Positions 1 through 10,691 are shown, numbered from the stretch's first letter. The stretch is 40,407 bases of DNA from Penium margaritaceum (GCA_023375785.1 SZWC01003605.1:140322-180728); one strand, 5' to 3'. The notes: generated by a model from the sequence alone, not told the origin. Made by a program: numbers and translations.

Positions 1-255
1 GAGGACAACACCGGCTCCATCTCGCTGACCAACAACCCGACGCAGCACAGGAGGACGAAGCACATTGACGTGCGTTATCACTACGCACGGGACATGGTCG
101 AGAAGGGGTAGGTGGTGCTGCAGCACTACAGCACGCACAACATGCTTGCGGATTGCTTGACCAAAGCGCAACCCGCAGACCGGCACGCGATGAGCGTGGC
201 CGGACTTGGGATGACCAGCTATGATGGGCTGGAGGGCGCAGCGGAAGATGAGTGA
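1..255 (+). pseudogene. Copia A pol, RNase H C-terminus
   Basis: Frame 1 reads the end of a copia RNase H. It has the DN(x)SISLTNNP segment, the HRRTKHIDVRYHYARD motif and the LADCLTKAQP tail typical of copia polyproteins. RNase H removes the RNA strand of the RNA:DNA hybrid during reverse transcription. The start lies off the left edge. An in-frame TAG at 109-111, just after the ARDMVEKG segment, breaks the frame; reading then continues in the same frame to the natural TGA at 253-255. Similarity of the tail to element C (LADAMTKAQPKDRH) suggests related lineages. The copy is dead as it stands. Confidence 0.85.
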
Positions 256-287
256 GAGCAAGCAGGAGCAGCGGGCATGGCAGGTGC

Positions 288-298
288 AAGGGGGAGAA
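288..298 (+). other. Polypurine tract of copia A
   Basis: AAGGGGGAGAA lies directly before the LTR start at 299. This is the plus-strand primer site. Element C has nearly the same tract (AAGGGGGAG) at the same place. Confidence 0.75.
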
Positions 299-560
299 TG
301 TTGAAAAATTGCCCCTTCGCATGCCCAAGTGCGGCGCCGGGAGGCGCTGACGAGCCGCCAGAAAATGGAAACCCCGCTCCGGCGGATCTGGCGACTCGAC
401 ATTTGCTCGGATCCTAAAATAGAGGATTGCCCCTGAAAGTTGACGAGTCGTTGAATCCGGTGGAAGTTGTTTCGCCGGAATCGGACAAGTATCGAGGGAG
501 ATATGGCTTTCCAAAGTTGGGGTATGCGCAACGGCTCTGGGAGCCGGCTGCGACTCGAAA

Positions 561-581
561 TCCGGTCGATAATCGACCGGA
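561..581. repeat. Perfect inverted repeat in LTR A (10-bp arms)
   Basis: TCCGGTCGAT is followed after one base by its exact reverse complement ATCGACCGGA. It would form a tight hairpin in single-stranded DNA or RNA. Confidence 0.85.
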
Positions 582-635
582 CCGAGTAACAAACATACCA
601 TGTGGAGAAAATGCTCCGATAGGCCTGCCGAGGCG

Positions 636-677
636 TCCGGTGGATGATCCACCTGATCCGGCGGATCATCCACCGGA
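636..677. repeat. Perfect inverted repeat in LTR A (15-bp arms)
   Basis: TCCGGTGGATGATCC (636-650) and GGATCATCCACCGGA (663-677) are exact reverse complements separated by 12 bp. It lies about 55 bp downstream of the 561-581 inverted repeat. Confidence 0.88.
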
Positions 678-1057
678 TCCAGTAGTGCAGGTTGTTACTG
701 AGGGACCAAAATCCTGGCTCGACGTCCGAAACTCAGTAGTACGTTTTGTTACTCGGGGACTTAGTCAAAATTCTGACTGCAGGTCCGCGGACAGGTTTCG
801 AACCTCGTCACACCCCATCACCAAACACGACCCGAAAGTGGGTAGAGTGCGTGGAAACAGTGCAGGGGACCCATACACCATGTGCAATGGGACATGCGCC
901 TTAGGAAAGGCGCTTCGCACGTGAATGAAGGCGCCACGGCGAGTGGCGGCATCAGGCTTCTGTGGTGGGTGAGACCTGCGCTTCGGCAAGCATAACTTGA
1001 GCTACGCTTGGCCGAATTGCGCGCGGTTTAGTGCGTTGAAAAGCTCATGACTAGCCC

Positions 1058-1064
1058 TATAAAT
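1058..1064 (+). promoter_or_regulatory. TATA-like box in LTR A
   Basis: TATAAAT in the LTR, at the position matching the TATA boxes of the B and C LTRs. It is the probable core promoter of the element transcript. No start site is seen directly. Confidence 0.5.
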
Positions 1065-1968
1065 GTTGTGATCATGTCTATGTTCAAAAACTAACGCAAA
1101 ACGACGTTATTCCCTTCGCAAACTCACTGTCTCTAAATTCCTGCTCACGTAGCGTGAGGCGACCAGAAAGCTCACGCTCAGTCTCAGATTCGCCCAAAAC
1201 AGTAGACGTGAACCACTAGAGACGATCAGACAAACTTTGGGACCGCATCACGCGGATCTCATCCTGACACACCTGCCATCTCCTCCTTTTCCTCGTCTCT
1301 GCCCGGGCACATCCTCGAGCTCAACTCACATGTGGTGGTCATGGGTGTGCCGATGGGGTTGCACTTCTCCATGTTGTAGCGGTGGAGAACCTCTTGCACG
1401 TACTTTGCCTTCTCTAGCGTGCGTGCCTTGTGGTCCCTCTTGATGGTGACGCCAAGGTAGTACTCGAACTCACCCATGTCGGTCATTTTGAACCGACCGC
1501 CTAGCTGCCGCTTCAGGTTCACCAACTCCTCCATGTCCAATGACACGAAGATGAGTTCATCCACGTAAAGGACCATGATCTGGTGCAACCCCGGCTGCTT
1601 CCGCACGTGCACGCTTTGATTCGCTTCGCAGCGCTTAAAGCCAAGCTCGGCCTTGAAGTCATCCATTTCCAGGTACCACATGAGTGGTGCTTGCTTCAGT
1701 CCGTAGAGAGCCTTGCGAAGCCGACACACCTTCCCCGGTGGTGCTTCCACCCCTTCCAGCACCTCCATGAGGACCTCCTTGTCCAGGTCACCATTGAGGA
1801 ATGCGGTTTTTACGTCCATTTGGTGGAATTTGTAGTCGCGCGCCGCCGCCACCGAGAGGATGGAGCGGATGGAGGCAAACTTCCCCACTGGTGCGAAGGT
1901 TTCATCGTAGTGTTCACCCTTTCGTTGGGCGTACCCCTTTGCGACCAGCCGCGCCTTCTACCGCTCCA

Positions 1969-2399
1969 CTTTCCTCTCTTTGGTGAGCTTCTTCTTGAAG
2001 ATCCACTTGGAGCCGATGATTTTTGCGCCCTCCGGTCTGTCAATCAGCTGCCAAGTGCCGTTCTCTTCGTGGGAGGCGAGCTCAGATTTTATGGCTCCCT
2101 CCCACTCAGCCCTATCCTTCTGCTGCAACGCCTCCTTGACAGTCTCGGGCTCCTCTTGCGCAAAGAACGCTCGAGCCAACCCANCTTTCCTCTCTTTGGT
2201 GAGCTTCTTCTTGAAGATCCACTTGGAGCCGATGATTTTTGCGCCCTCCGGTCTGTCAATCAGCTGCCAAGTGCCGTTCTCTTCGTGGGAGGCGAGCTCA
2301 GATTTTATGGCTCCCTCCCACTCAGCCCTATCCTTCTGCTGCAACGCCTCCTTGACAGTCTCGGGCTCCTCTTGCGCAAAGAACGCTCGAGCCAACCCA
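1969..2399. repeat. 215-bp direct duplication around a single N
   Basis: Bases 1969-2183 and 2185-2399 appear identical over 215 bp and are separated only by the single N at 2184. The related element C has one copy of this reverse transcriptase segment. The most likely cause is contig ends that overlap but were joined by a nominal gap, not a real duplication. Confidence 0.9.
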
Positions 2400-3816
2400 G
2401 TCCAGGTGCCCTCCGCAGTATCGTACCGTTTTGCCGTCCTCCTTACACGTCCGCTTCTCCGAGGCTACTGCTGTTGAGGCTACTACTACTTCTACCGCTG
2501 TTGTTGCTGCTGCTGCCCTCTCGCAATGCCACTTGCACTGCTGGCCTGCTCCCCCTCCCTCGGGGACCATGGAGATGCGGGTTCATTCCCCGCCTTCTCG
2601 TTCTACTCCACTATTGCCGGCGCTTCGGACTCATTGTCCGACTCGGCTGAATGCAAATCAGCCGCTCCAACATCGCCCGGATGATTCTCGCCGGCTGGAG
2701 CCGATGGGACGTCACCCTCTTTTGTGTCCTCCGGCGTCTCCCCCTCGAGGAGTGGAAGCCACTCCCCCCACTTGGAGAGAATCGCCTCCTTGTCCGTCCA
2801 ATGGCTGACCTCGTCAAACTTGACGTCGTGACTCTTCACGATCTGCTGCCTCCGCGGGTCGAAGAGCCGGTACGCCTTGCTCCCGCTCTCGTACCCGACG
2901 AAGAAGCACGGCGAGTCCACGGGTCCAGCTTCCCCCTCCCCACCCGTGCCTGCACAACTGCATGTGAAACACAACCAAACGTGTGGATGTGTACCACAGT
3001 TGGCTTCCTCCCGCTCCACACTTCTTGTGGCGTCTTCCACACCTTGGACTCCGTGTCCTTTAGTGGCTTCGTCGGTGTCAGGTTCAAGATGTACGCTGCT
3101 GTCCGTGCCGCCTCGCCCCAGGACACCTGCGCGAGGCCGGCATCCCTCAACATGGACTGGACCATGTTGAGGATGGTGCGGTTCCCCCTCTCGGCGACGC
3201 CGTTCTGCTGCGGAAAGTGTGGCGTAATTTTGTGCCACGCAATCTCCTTGCTCTTCATCCATGCCGAGCAGCCCTCATACTCGCCACTGTAGTCACTCCG
3301 GAACGCTTTCACCTTCAACTCCGGTTGCCGCTCCACAGCCGCCACGATTTCCTGTATGTACAACAAGACATCGCTCTTCCCCTTGATGATGTAGAGGTAG
3401 AGCTTGCGGCTGTGGTCATCGATGAAGGTGACGAAGTAGCGCACCCCACCAATGGAGGGCTCGAACGGTCTACACACATCCGTGTGCACCACCTCCAACT
3501 TCGCCGATGCATGCATCCCTTTGCCATAAAACGGCTGCTTTGTTGCCTTGCCCACCACGCATGGCTTGCACACGGCATTCTTGGTTGCATCGAGGCCCTT
3601 GACCTCAAGACCCCGCACCACTTCCTTCTTCGCCATGTCCCTCACAGTTGAGGGAGCGATGTGACATAGGTGGTGGTGCCACAAGTCCAGATTTCTTTCA
3701 TCCTTCGTCACAAGGTTAACGGCATCAGTCCTCGCCGCATCGGCAAGAAATTTGGTACGAAGAAGGTACAGGTCCTCCTCCCGTTTGCCACGTGCAATTA
3801 CCTCGACGTCCCCCTC

Positions 3817-3821
3817 CTTCC
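3817..3821. repeat. Left target-site duplication of element C
   Basis: CTTCC immediately precedes the LTR start TGTTGACA at 3822 and matches the pentamer right after the other LTR (9516-9520). Five bp is the usual copia duplication length. Confidence 0.85.
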
Positions 3822-4551
3822 TGTTGACATCGTGTGCCCCTTGCCATGAGTGCCGTTGATCGTACTCCCTGGTTCGACCACTGAGGAGTGGTCGAAAACC
3901 TGATCTTATTGTAGATTTGGATTCCTTGGATTTTTCCATGCAGGATCGAGCTTTGAATTGCTCTATTTGAGTGAGTATTCATAAAGTTAGCCTAGCCCGA
4001 AAATCGGGTGTTGGGCGTGTGGAATCTGGTACCTGCCATAGTTGGCGGGATAATCCACCGCCAGTGATCCGAGTTCGTCCTCAATGGGCTCCAAAGGCAC
4101 ATGGGCCATGAAGGAATGGATGTGGATGGTCTCCTGGACCAGGGCGAGCCCCTCCCCATGTTGGAATGACAGAGACGGCATTTCGATCGGCCACCGTCGA
4201 AGCGCCTCCCGTCACTCCCGTTCATGGGCATGGTGGGCGGCTCGGCTCCACCAAGGGTTACTTCGATGGCCGTAGCAGGGGCTCTACTGCTCCAATTTGG
4301 GCGTGCTTGGATGCGTTGGAAAGCTTAGATCACAGGCTATAAGAAGGTGATGTAATCTCATTATTCTAAGTAACAAAAACGTGTTTCGATTCAGATCTAC
4401 TGCATGCGACGTGTTCTGTCCACTCACATCCGTGATCCTTGTGCTCCACACTCTTGACCATTGGTGTCCATTGGCTGCCCAAATACTGGTAGCGTGCTTC
4501 AGTGAGAGCTAGGCATCCTTGAGGGTGCCTCCACACCCACTAGAGCCAACA
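3822..4551 (+). repeat. 5' LTR of copia C
   Basis: 730 bp from TGTTGACA to CCAACA, with the short terminal inverted repeat expected of copia LTRs. It aligns along its length with 8783-9515 and, inverted, with 10709-11433. Near its start is a 10-bp perfect inverted repeat with a 4-base loop (TTCGACCACT / AGTGGTCGAA, 3873-3896). Confidence 0.92.
4338..4343 (+). promoter_or_regulatory. TATA-like box in C 5' LTR
   Basis: TATAAG, in the same place as TATAAAAA in the 3' LTR (9302-9309) and TATAAG in the B LTR. Probable core promoter of the genomic RNA. Confidence 0.55.
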
Positions 4552-4554
4552 AAA

Positions 4555-4569
4555 GGGTTATGGGCCCAC
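4555..4569 (+). other. Primer-binding site of C, complementary to tRNA-iMet anticodon arm
   Basis: GGGTTATGGGCCCAC lies four bases after the LTR end. Its reverse complement GTGGGCCCATAACCC contains the CAT anticodon and, as I remember plant initiator tRNA-Met, matches its anticodon stem-loop over 15 bases. The usual 3'-end site TGGTATCAGAGC is absent. This is the layout of half-tRNA priming known from Drosophila copia. The same site recurs in B, D and E. Confidence 0.75.
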
Positions 4570-4619
4570 GTGCCTAGAAGGACCCTAGCTCTTCAAATTT
4601 CACGCTACCGCCGTGCGCC

Positions 4620-5440
4620 ATGACAACGACCGAGCAAGAGAGCATCGGCGTCGTCTCCAAGTTTGATGGGAACGGCTTCCCCTTGTGGAGGTGGCAGTTT
4701 AAGGCCTACCTCGATGACAAGGGCCTGCTTGAGCTTGTCAATGGTGAAGAGACCGTGCCTCCAGATACCGCGACACCGGAGGAAGTGGACAAGTACAAGA
4801 AGCGCAACAAGAAGGCACTTGCATTGTTGGTGTTAGCGCTAGCTCCGCCGTAGCGCGCATTGATTCAAGGATGCACGGAGGCCGCGGAGGCTTGGAAGAA
4901 ACTCTACACCATCTACCAGTCCACCAACCTCGCTAACCAACTCTTCGTCTTCAAGAGGCTTGTCACTCTCCGAGCCAACAAAGGCGACGACATCATGGAG
5001 ATCCTACAAAAGATTGAGTCCCTTACTACCGAGTGCGTAGCCACCGGATGGAAGGTCGACCCTCAGCTGCAAGCTATGATCCTCCTTCTGGCCTTGCTGG
5101 ACAGTTGGATTCCCATGATCACCGTTGTAGGCGGCTGGTCCGCCGATGAGTTGAAGTACCCCAAGGTGGCTGAGTACGTCCGCAACGAATGGATGCGGCG
5201 TGGTGTGAGAGAGAGCAGGGAAACATCAAGTTCCGCCTATGCCGTCTGCCCTCAAGGTGGAGGGGGAGGCAAGAAGGGGAAGGGTGCCAAGCAGGGCACC
5301 AAGAAAGGTGACATCAAGGGAGAGTACTACAATTGTGGCAAACAGGGCCACTACGCACACGATTGCCCCAACAAGAAGTCAGACCAGCCCAGGAAGGGCG
5401 GGAAGAAGGACACCCAAGCCATGATGGCCAGGGAATCTAC
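4620..5440 (+). pseudogene. Copia C gag (capsid and nucleocapsid)
   Basis: The start is the ATG at 4620, 50 bases past the primer site, with the same N-terminus as B gag (M-A/T-TTEQESI). Visible are the copia gag segment FDGNGFPLWRWQFKAYLDD, the capsid-like helix block with YQSTNLANQLFVFKRL, then a basic Gly/Lys linker and one zinc knuckle. Gag packages the RNA in the virus-like particle. Damage: TAG at 4851-4853 where B has CAG (Gln), and loss of the first zinc-binding Cys (Tyr codon at 5325-5327, Cys in B), which leaves YX2CX4HX4C. Length to the knuckle is normal for the family. Confidence 0.87.
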
Positions 5441-6735
5441 CGACTTGACAGATCCGGAAGTCACGGTGATCGACTCCAAATCAGGCCGCCACACACAATG
5501 CAACCAGGCGGCATTCGTCACCTACGGCGCCACCGAGCGGCGCATGACAGTGGCGAACGGTAAAACAGAGTTAGCTGCGGGTGAAGGCAATGTTCGCATT
5601 GAGTCGGTGGTGAACGGGAAAGTCATTCCGTGCACCATCTATGACGTGCTTCACATGCCCAACTTTGCGGAAACCTGCTGTCAGTGAGCCGCCTTACCGA
5701 CAAGGGGCTTGAGGTACTCTTCAACAAGAAGGAGGCAATCATCTGGAAGGAGGGGGATGGCAAGGTGATTGTACGTGGCAAGAGGGAGGAGGACCTGTAC
5801 CTTCTTCGTACCAAGGTTCTTCTTGATGCAGCGAGGACTAACGCCGTCAACCTCGTGACGAAGGATGAAGGAAATCTGGACCTATGGCACCACCGCCTAT
5901 GTCACATCGCTCCCTCAACTGTGAAGGACATGGCAAAGAAGGAAGTGGTGCGGGGTCTTGAGGTCAAGGGCCTCAATGCAGCCAAGAATGCCGTGTGTGA
6001 GCCATGCATGGTAGACAAGGCGACACGGTAGCCATTTGATGGCAAAGGGACGCGTGCATCGGCGAAGTTGGAGGTGGTGCACACGGATGTGTGTGGACCA
6101 TTCGAGCCCTCCATTGGTGGGGCGTGCTATTTTGTCACCTTCATCGACGACCACAGTCGCAAGCTCTACCTCTATATCATCAAGAGGAAGAGCAATGTCT
6201 TGTCGTGCATGGAGGAATTTGTGGTGGCTGTGGAGCGACAAACGGAGTTGAAGGTGAAGGCGTTTCAGAGCAACAACGGTGGCGAGTACGAGGGCTGCTC
6301 GGCATGGATGAAGAGCAAGGGGATCACGTGGCAGAAAATTAAGCCACACTCTCCGCAGAAGAACGGCGTTGCCTCACCATCCTAAACATGGTCTCGTCCA
6401 TGTTGAGTGATGCCGGCCTCCCTCAGTGGTACTGGGGAGAGGCGACACGGACAGCGGCGTACATCATGAACCTGACGCCGACGAAGCCGCTAAAAGACGC
6501 GGAGTCCAAGGTGTGGAAGACGCCATAAGAAGTGTGGAGCGAGAGGAAGCCATCTGTGGCACACCTCCGCACTTTTGGTTGTGTTGCACATGCTGTTGTG
6601 CAGGCACGGGAGGGGCGGGGCACGCTGGACCCGCGGACTCGCCGGTGCATCTTCATTGGCTACGAGAGCAGGAGCAAGGCGTACCGGCTCTTTGACCCAT
6701 GGAGGCAGCAGATCGTGAAGAGTCACGACGTTTGA
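5441..6735 (+). pseudogene. Copia C pol: protease, GAG-pre-integrase, integrase
   Basis: The protease active site reads VIDSKSGRH (Asp codon 5472-5474) where a D-S/T-G triad is expected, so it is probably inactive. A one-base loss near 5670 shifts the frame before VSRLTDKGLEVLF. GAG-pre-integrase follows (WHHRLCHI ... CEPC), then TAG at 6029-6031. The integrase core shows HTDVCGPF and FIDDHSRK, but the second catalytic Asp is Asn (SNNGGEY, codon 6272-6274). A small deletion near 6376 removes the AERGNR stretch with the catalytic Glu and shifts the frame. TAA at 6526-6528 and a frameshift near 6735 follow. Two of three catalytic acids are lost, so the integrase cannot work. Confidence 0.87.
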
Positions 6736-8699
6736 CGAGGACAGCCGTTGGACAGACAAGGACGCGGGTCTCTCCAAGCGAGGGGAGTGGCTGCCACTCC
6801 TCGAAGGGGATACACCAGAGGACGCAAAAGAGGGTGACGTCCCATCGGCTCCAGCCAACGAGAACCATCCGGGCGATGTTGGAGCGGCTGATTTGCATTC
6901 AGCCGAGTCGGACGATGAGTCCGAAGCGCCGGCAGCAGTGGAGCTGAAGGAGGAGGGGAGAGTGAGCCCGCATCTCTACGGTCCCCGAGAGAGGGGGAGC
7001 AGGCCTGCGGTGCAAGTGGCACCGCAAGAGGGCAGCAGCAGTAGTAGCAGCCTCAATAGCAATAGCCCCGGAGAAGCGGACGTGCAAGGGGGACGGCAAA
7101 ACGGTACGACGCCGCGCAAGGCACCTAGATTGGGTTTGCTCAAGCATTCTTTGCGCAAGAGGAGCCCAAGACCGTCAAGGAGGCATTGTAGCAGAAGGAT
7201 GGGGCTGAGTGGGAGGGAGCCATAAAATCTGAGCTTGCCTCCTACGAAGAGAACGGCACTTGGTAGCTGATTGACAGACCGGAGTGCACAAAAATCATCG
7301 GCTCCAAGTGGATCTTCAAGAAGAAGCTCACCAAGGAGGGGAAGGTGGAGCGGTACAAGGCGCGGCTGGTCGCGAAGGGGTACACCCAACGGAAGGGTGA
7401 ACACTGCGATGAAACCTTCGCACTGGTGGCGAAGTTTGCCTCCATCTGCTCCATCCTCTCGATGGCGGCGGCGCGCAACTACGAAGTCCACCAAATGGAT
7501 GTAAAAACCGCATTCCTCTACGGCAACCTAGACAAGGAGGTCTACATGGATGTGCCGGAAAGGGTGGACGCGCCACTGGAGAAGATGTGCCGGCTTCGCA
7601 AGGCGCTCTACTGGCTCAAACAAGTGCCACTCATGTGGTACCTGAAAATGGTCGGCTTCACGGCCGAGCTTGGCTCCAAGCGGTGCGAGGTGGATCAAAA
7701 CGTGTACATGCGAAAGCAGCCGGGGTTGCACCAGATCATGGTCCTCTACGTGGATGACCTCATCCTTGTGTCATCGGACATGGAGGAGTTGGTGAACCTG
7801 AAGCGGCAGCTGGGCGGTCGGTTCAAAATGACCGACATGGGTGAGCTCGAGTACTACCTCGGTGTCGCCATCAAGAGGGACCGCAAGGCACGCACGCTGG
7901 AGATGGGGCAAGCAAAATATGTACAAAAGGTGCTCCGCCGCTACAACATGGAGGAGTGCAACCCCATCGGCACACCCATAACCACCACATGTGAGTTGAG
8001 CTCGAGCATGGGCCCGAGCACAGACGAGGAGAAGGAGGAGATGGCAGGTGTGCCATAGAAGTCCGCGGTGGGAAGCATCATGTACGCCATGGTGGCGACG
8101 CGGCTTGACCTAGCCTTCACGGGGGGCCACGTGAGCCGCTATGGTGCTGACCCCGGGCCGTTGCATTGGCAAGCGGTGAAGCGGATCCTCCGCTATCTCA
8201 AGGCGACAAAACAGTCGCGGCTCGTGTTTAGAGGGGGAGCGCGTGATGAATCCCTCGAGTTGGTCGGCTACTCGGATGCCGACTGGGCTGGTGATGTGGA
8301 TGACAGAAAGTCAACGTGGGGGTCCGTGTTTGTGCTTGGTGGTGTAGCAGTTTCATGGGCAAGCAGGAAGCAGGACTGTGCTGCATTGTCCAGCACCAAA
8401 GCGGAGTACATTGCACTCGCGGAAGCTGCAAAGGAGGCGGTGTGGCTGCGGCGGCTGCTGAAAGAGATTGACGTGTCGCAAAGGAAGTCGACGGTACTCA
8501 ATATTGCAACATGAGTGCCATCAGCCTCACCCAGAACCCAGTGCTTCACAGGAGAACCAAGCACATCAAGATCTGTCATCAGTACGCGCGAGACTTGGTG
8601 GCGAAGGGAGAGGCGACTATTGTGCATTGTGGCACTAAGTGCATGCTTGCCGATGCCATGACCAAGGCACAGCCCAAGGACAGGCACGACGCAAGCTGA
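6736..8699 (+). pseudogene. Copia C pol: linker, reverse transcriptase, RNase H
   Basis: After a Ser/Glu-rich linker (6740-7180) the reverse transcriptase reads KWIFKKKLTKEGK, YKARLVAKGYTQ, HQMDVKTAFLYGNLD and the intact catalytic box YVDD at 7747-7758. RNase H follows with YSDADWAGD, SSTKAEYIALAEA and the tail LADAMTKAQPKDRH. RT copies the RNA into DNA; RNase H removes the template. Damage: TAG at 7189-7191, 7264-7266 and 8056-8058, and a frameshift near 8505 inside the DN(x)SAISLT segment. The frame ends at a TGA near 8697-8699. Confidence 0.88.
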
Positions 8700-8771
8700 A
8701 TGGAGCTTGGTCTGAGCTGTGAAGTTTAAAATGCCACAGGTTCCCAGGACAGGGCATCAAGGCTGCGGTGC

Positions 8772-8780
8772 AAGGGGGAG
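8772..8780 (+). other. Polypurine tract of copia C
   Basis: AAGGGGGAG two bases before the 3' LTR start at 8783; plus-strand primer site. Confidence 0.8.
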
Positions 8781-8782
8781 AT

Positions 8783-9515
8783 TGTTGACATGGTGTGCCC
8801 CTTGCCATGAGTGCCGTTGATCGTACTCCCTGGTTCGACCACTGAGGAGTGGTCAAAAACCTGATCTGACTGTAGATTTGGATTTCTTCGATTTTTGTAT
8901 GCAGGATGGAGCTTTGAATCGTTCGATTTGAGTGAGTAAGATTCAGAAAGTTAGCCTAGCCCGAAAATCGGGTGTTGGGCGTGTGGAATCTGGTACCCGC
9001 CATAAGTGGCGAGATAATCCACCGCCAGTGATCCGAGTTTGTCTCCAATGGGCTCCAAAGGCACATGGGCCATGAAGGAATGGATGTGGATGGTCTCTTG
9101 GACCAGGGCAAGCCCCTCCCCACGTTGGAATGACAGGGAGGGCGCTTCGATAGGCCACCGTTGAAGCGCCTCCCGTCACTCCCGTTCGTGGGCATGGTGG
9201 GCGGCTCGGCTCCACCAAGGGTTACTTCGACGGCCGTAGCAGGGGCTCTACTGCTCCAATTTGGGCGTGCTTGGATGTGTTGGAAAGCTTAGATCACAGG
9301 CTATAAAAATTTGATGTAATGTGACTATGCTAAGTAACAAGAATGTGTTTCGATTCAGATCTACTAAATGCGACGTGCTCTGTCCACTCTCATTCGAGAT
9401 CCTTATGCTCCACACTCTTCACCATTGGTGTCCATTGGCTGCCCAAACACTGGTAGCGTGCTTCAGTGAGAGCTAGGCATCCTTGAGGATGCCTCCACAC
9501 CCACCAGAGCCAACC
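8783..9515 (+). repeat. 3' LTR of copia C
   Basis: Starts TGTTGACA and aligns with 3822-4551. Its last base reads C where the 5' LTR has A (CCAAC-C against CCAACA), after which the CTTCC target copy follows. TATA-like TATAAAAA is at 9302-9309. The promoter-proximal hairpin seen in the 5' LTR has one changed base in its second arm here. Confidence 0.92.
9302..9309 (+). promoter_or_regulatory. TATA-like box in C 3' LTR
   Basis: TATAAAAA at the position matching the 5' LTR TATA-like box. It could drive transcription outward into B sequence, though no such transcript is evident. Confidence 0.5.
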
Positions 9516-9520
9516 CTTCC
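9516..9520. repeat. Right target-site duplication of element C
   Basis: CTTCC, matching 3817-3821. Removing one copy restores B's reading frame across the insertion. Confidence 0.85.
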
Positions 9521-10641
9521 GGATGATGGCCTCTTTCTTGTTGAAGAGTACCTCGAGCCCCTTGTCGGTAAGGCGGCTCACTGACAGCAGGTTTGCCCCA
9601 AAGTTGGGCATGTGGAGCACGTTGTAGATGGTGCACGGAATGACTTTCCCGTTTACCAACGACTGAATGTGAACATTGCTTTTGCCCGTGGCCAACTCCA
9701 TTTTTTTGTTGGCCACTGTCATGCGCCTCTCGGTTGTGTCGTAGGTGACGAACGCCGTCGTCGCATTGTGTGTGGCGGCCTGATCCCAAGTCGATCACCG
9801 TGACTTTCAGATCTGTCAAGTTGGTAGATTCCGTGGCCATTATGGCTTGGGTGTCCTTCCCGCCCTTCTCGGGCTGGTCCGACTTCTTTTTGGGGCAGTT
9901 GCGTGCATAGTGGCCCTGTTTGCCACAGTTGTAGCATTCCCTCTTGTTGTCACCTTTCTTGGTGCCCTGCTTGGCACCCTTCCCCTTCTTGCCTCCCCCT
10001 CCACCTTGAGGGTGGACGGCATAGGCGGAACTTGATGTTGCCTCGCTCTCTCTCCCACCACGCCACATCCATTCGTTGCGGACGTACCCAGCCACCTTTG
10101 GGTACTTCAACTCATCGGCGGACCAGCCGCCTACGACGGTGATCATGGGACTCCAACTGTCCGGCAAGACAAGAAGGAGGATCATAGCTTGCAGCTGAGG
10201 TTCGACCTTCCATCCGGTGGCTACGCACTCGGTAGTAAGGGACTCAATCTGTTCCAAGATCTCCATGATGTTGTCGCCTTCGTTGGCTCGAAGGATGACG
10301 AGCCTCTTGAAGATGAAGAGCTGGTTAGCAAGGTTGGTGGCTTGGTAGATAGTGCAGAGTTTCTTCCAGGCCTCCGCGGCCTCCGTGCATCCTTGAATCA
10401 GTGCGTGCTGCGGTGGAGCTAGTGCTAACACCAACAATGCAAGCGCCTTCTTGTTGCACTTCTTGTACTTGTCCACTTGCTCCGACATCGCGGTATCTAG
10501 AGGCGCGGTCTCTTCACCATTGACCAGCTCAAGCAGGCCCTTGTCATTGAGGTAGACCTCAAACTGCCACCTTCACAAAGGGAAGCCGTTTCCATCAAAC
10601 TTGGAGACGGCGCTGATGCTCTCTTGCTCGGTCGTTGCCAT
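9521..10641 (-). pseudogene. Copia B gag and protease
   Basis: The start is the ATG complementary to 10639-10641, about 50 bases past the primer site, giving the same N-terminus as C (MATTEQESI). Gag carries FDGNGFPL then an in-frame TGA where C has Trp (WRWQF), the YQATNLANQLFIFKRL block, a Lys/Gly linker, and an intact CX2CX4HX4C zinc knuckle (CYNCGKQGHYARNC). The protease site reads VIDLGSGRH, so the D-S/T-G triad is changed. A frameshift near 9750 follows; the downstream part (VANKKMELATG ... LSVSRLTDKGLEVLF) runs to the C insertion at 9521 and resumes at 3821. Confidence 0.87.
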
Positions 10642-10691
10642 GGCGCGCGGCAGTAGCGTGAAAGATGAGGAGCTATTGTCCTTCTAGGCAC

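Larger units (their letters stand above)
1..1235 (+). mobile_element. Ty1/copia LTR retrotransposon A, 3' end only
   Basis: The window opens inside a copia element. Seen in order are the C-terminal part of RNase H (1-255), a polypurine tract (288-298) and a 3' LTR starting TGTTGA at 299. The rest of the element lies outside the window. The right LTR end is not sharp: I place it near 1235 because minus-strand pol sequence of element B begins by about 1259. The order RNase H, polypurine tract, LTR defines both orientation and class. Confidence 0.85.
299..1235 (+). repeat. 3' LTR of copia A
   Basis: The LTR starts TGTTGA right after the polypurine tract. It contains a TATA-like box at 1058-1064 placed as in the element C LTR: both have a GCGTTG(G/A)AAAGCT segment about 20-25 bp upstream. 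It also carries two strong inverted repeats (561-581 and 636-677). An open frame at 427-924 lies wholly inside the LTR and is not taken as a gene. The exact 3' end is uncertain by about 20 bp. Confidence 0.65.
1259..3821 (-). pseudogene. Copia B pol: GAG-pre-integrase, integrase, linker, reverse transcriptase
   Basis: Reading from 3821 down: the GAG-pre-integrase zinc motif (WHHHLCHI ... CKPC), then the integrase core with HTDVCRPF, SDYSGEY and NGVAERGNRT, so all three acidic DDE residues are present, unlike in C. A Ser/Glu-rich linker follows. Reverse transcriptase has KWIFKKK, HQMDVKTAFLNGDLD and LYGLKQAP. Its catalytic box reads YVDE (1556-1567) instead of YVDD, an Asp-to-Glu change expected to impair polymerisation. 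The frame breaks near 2830 and near 1900, and a 215-bp segment is duplicated around an N at 2184. The protein ends at a TGA near 1256-1258 after MAGVSG; the C relative continues into RNase H. Confidence 0.85.
3822..9515 (+). mobile_element. Ty1/copia element C, complete but decayed, nested in B
   Basis: C has all parts in order: 5' LTR 3822-4551, primer site 4555-4569, gag-pol 4620-8699, polypurine tract 8772-8780, 3' LTR 8783-9515 and 5-bp target duplications (CTTCC) on both sides. It sits in the opposite orientation inside the protease to pre-integrase stretch of element B. The two LTRs differ at several positions per 100 bp, so the insertion is not recent. At least five in-frame stops and four frameshifts or small deletions make it non-autonomous. 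Confidence 0.93.

Noticed and set aside
427..924. 165-codon open frame
   Set aside because: It lies wholly within the LTR of A, crosses its inverted repeats and shows no domain.
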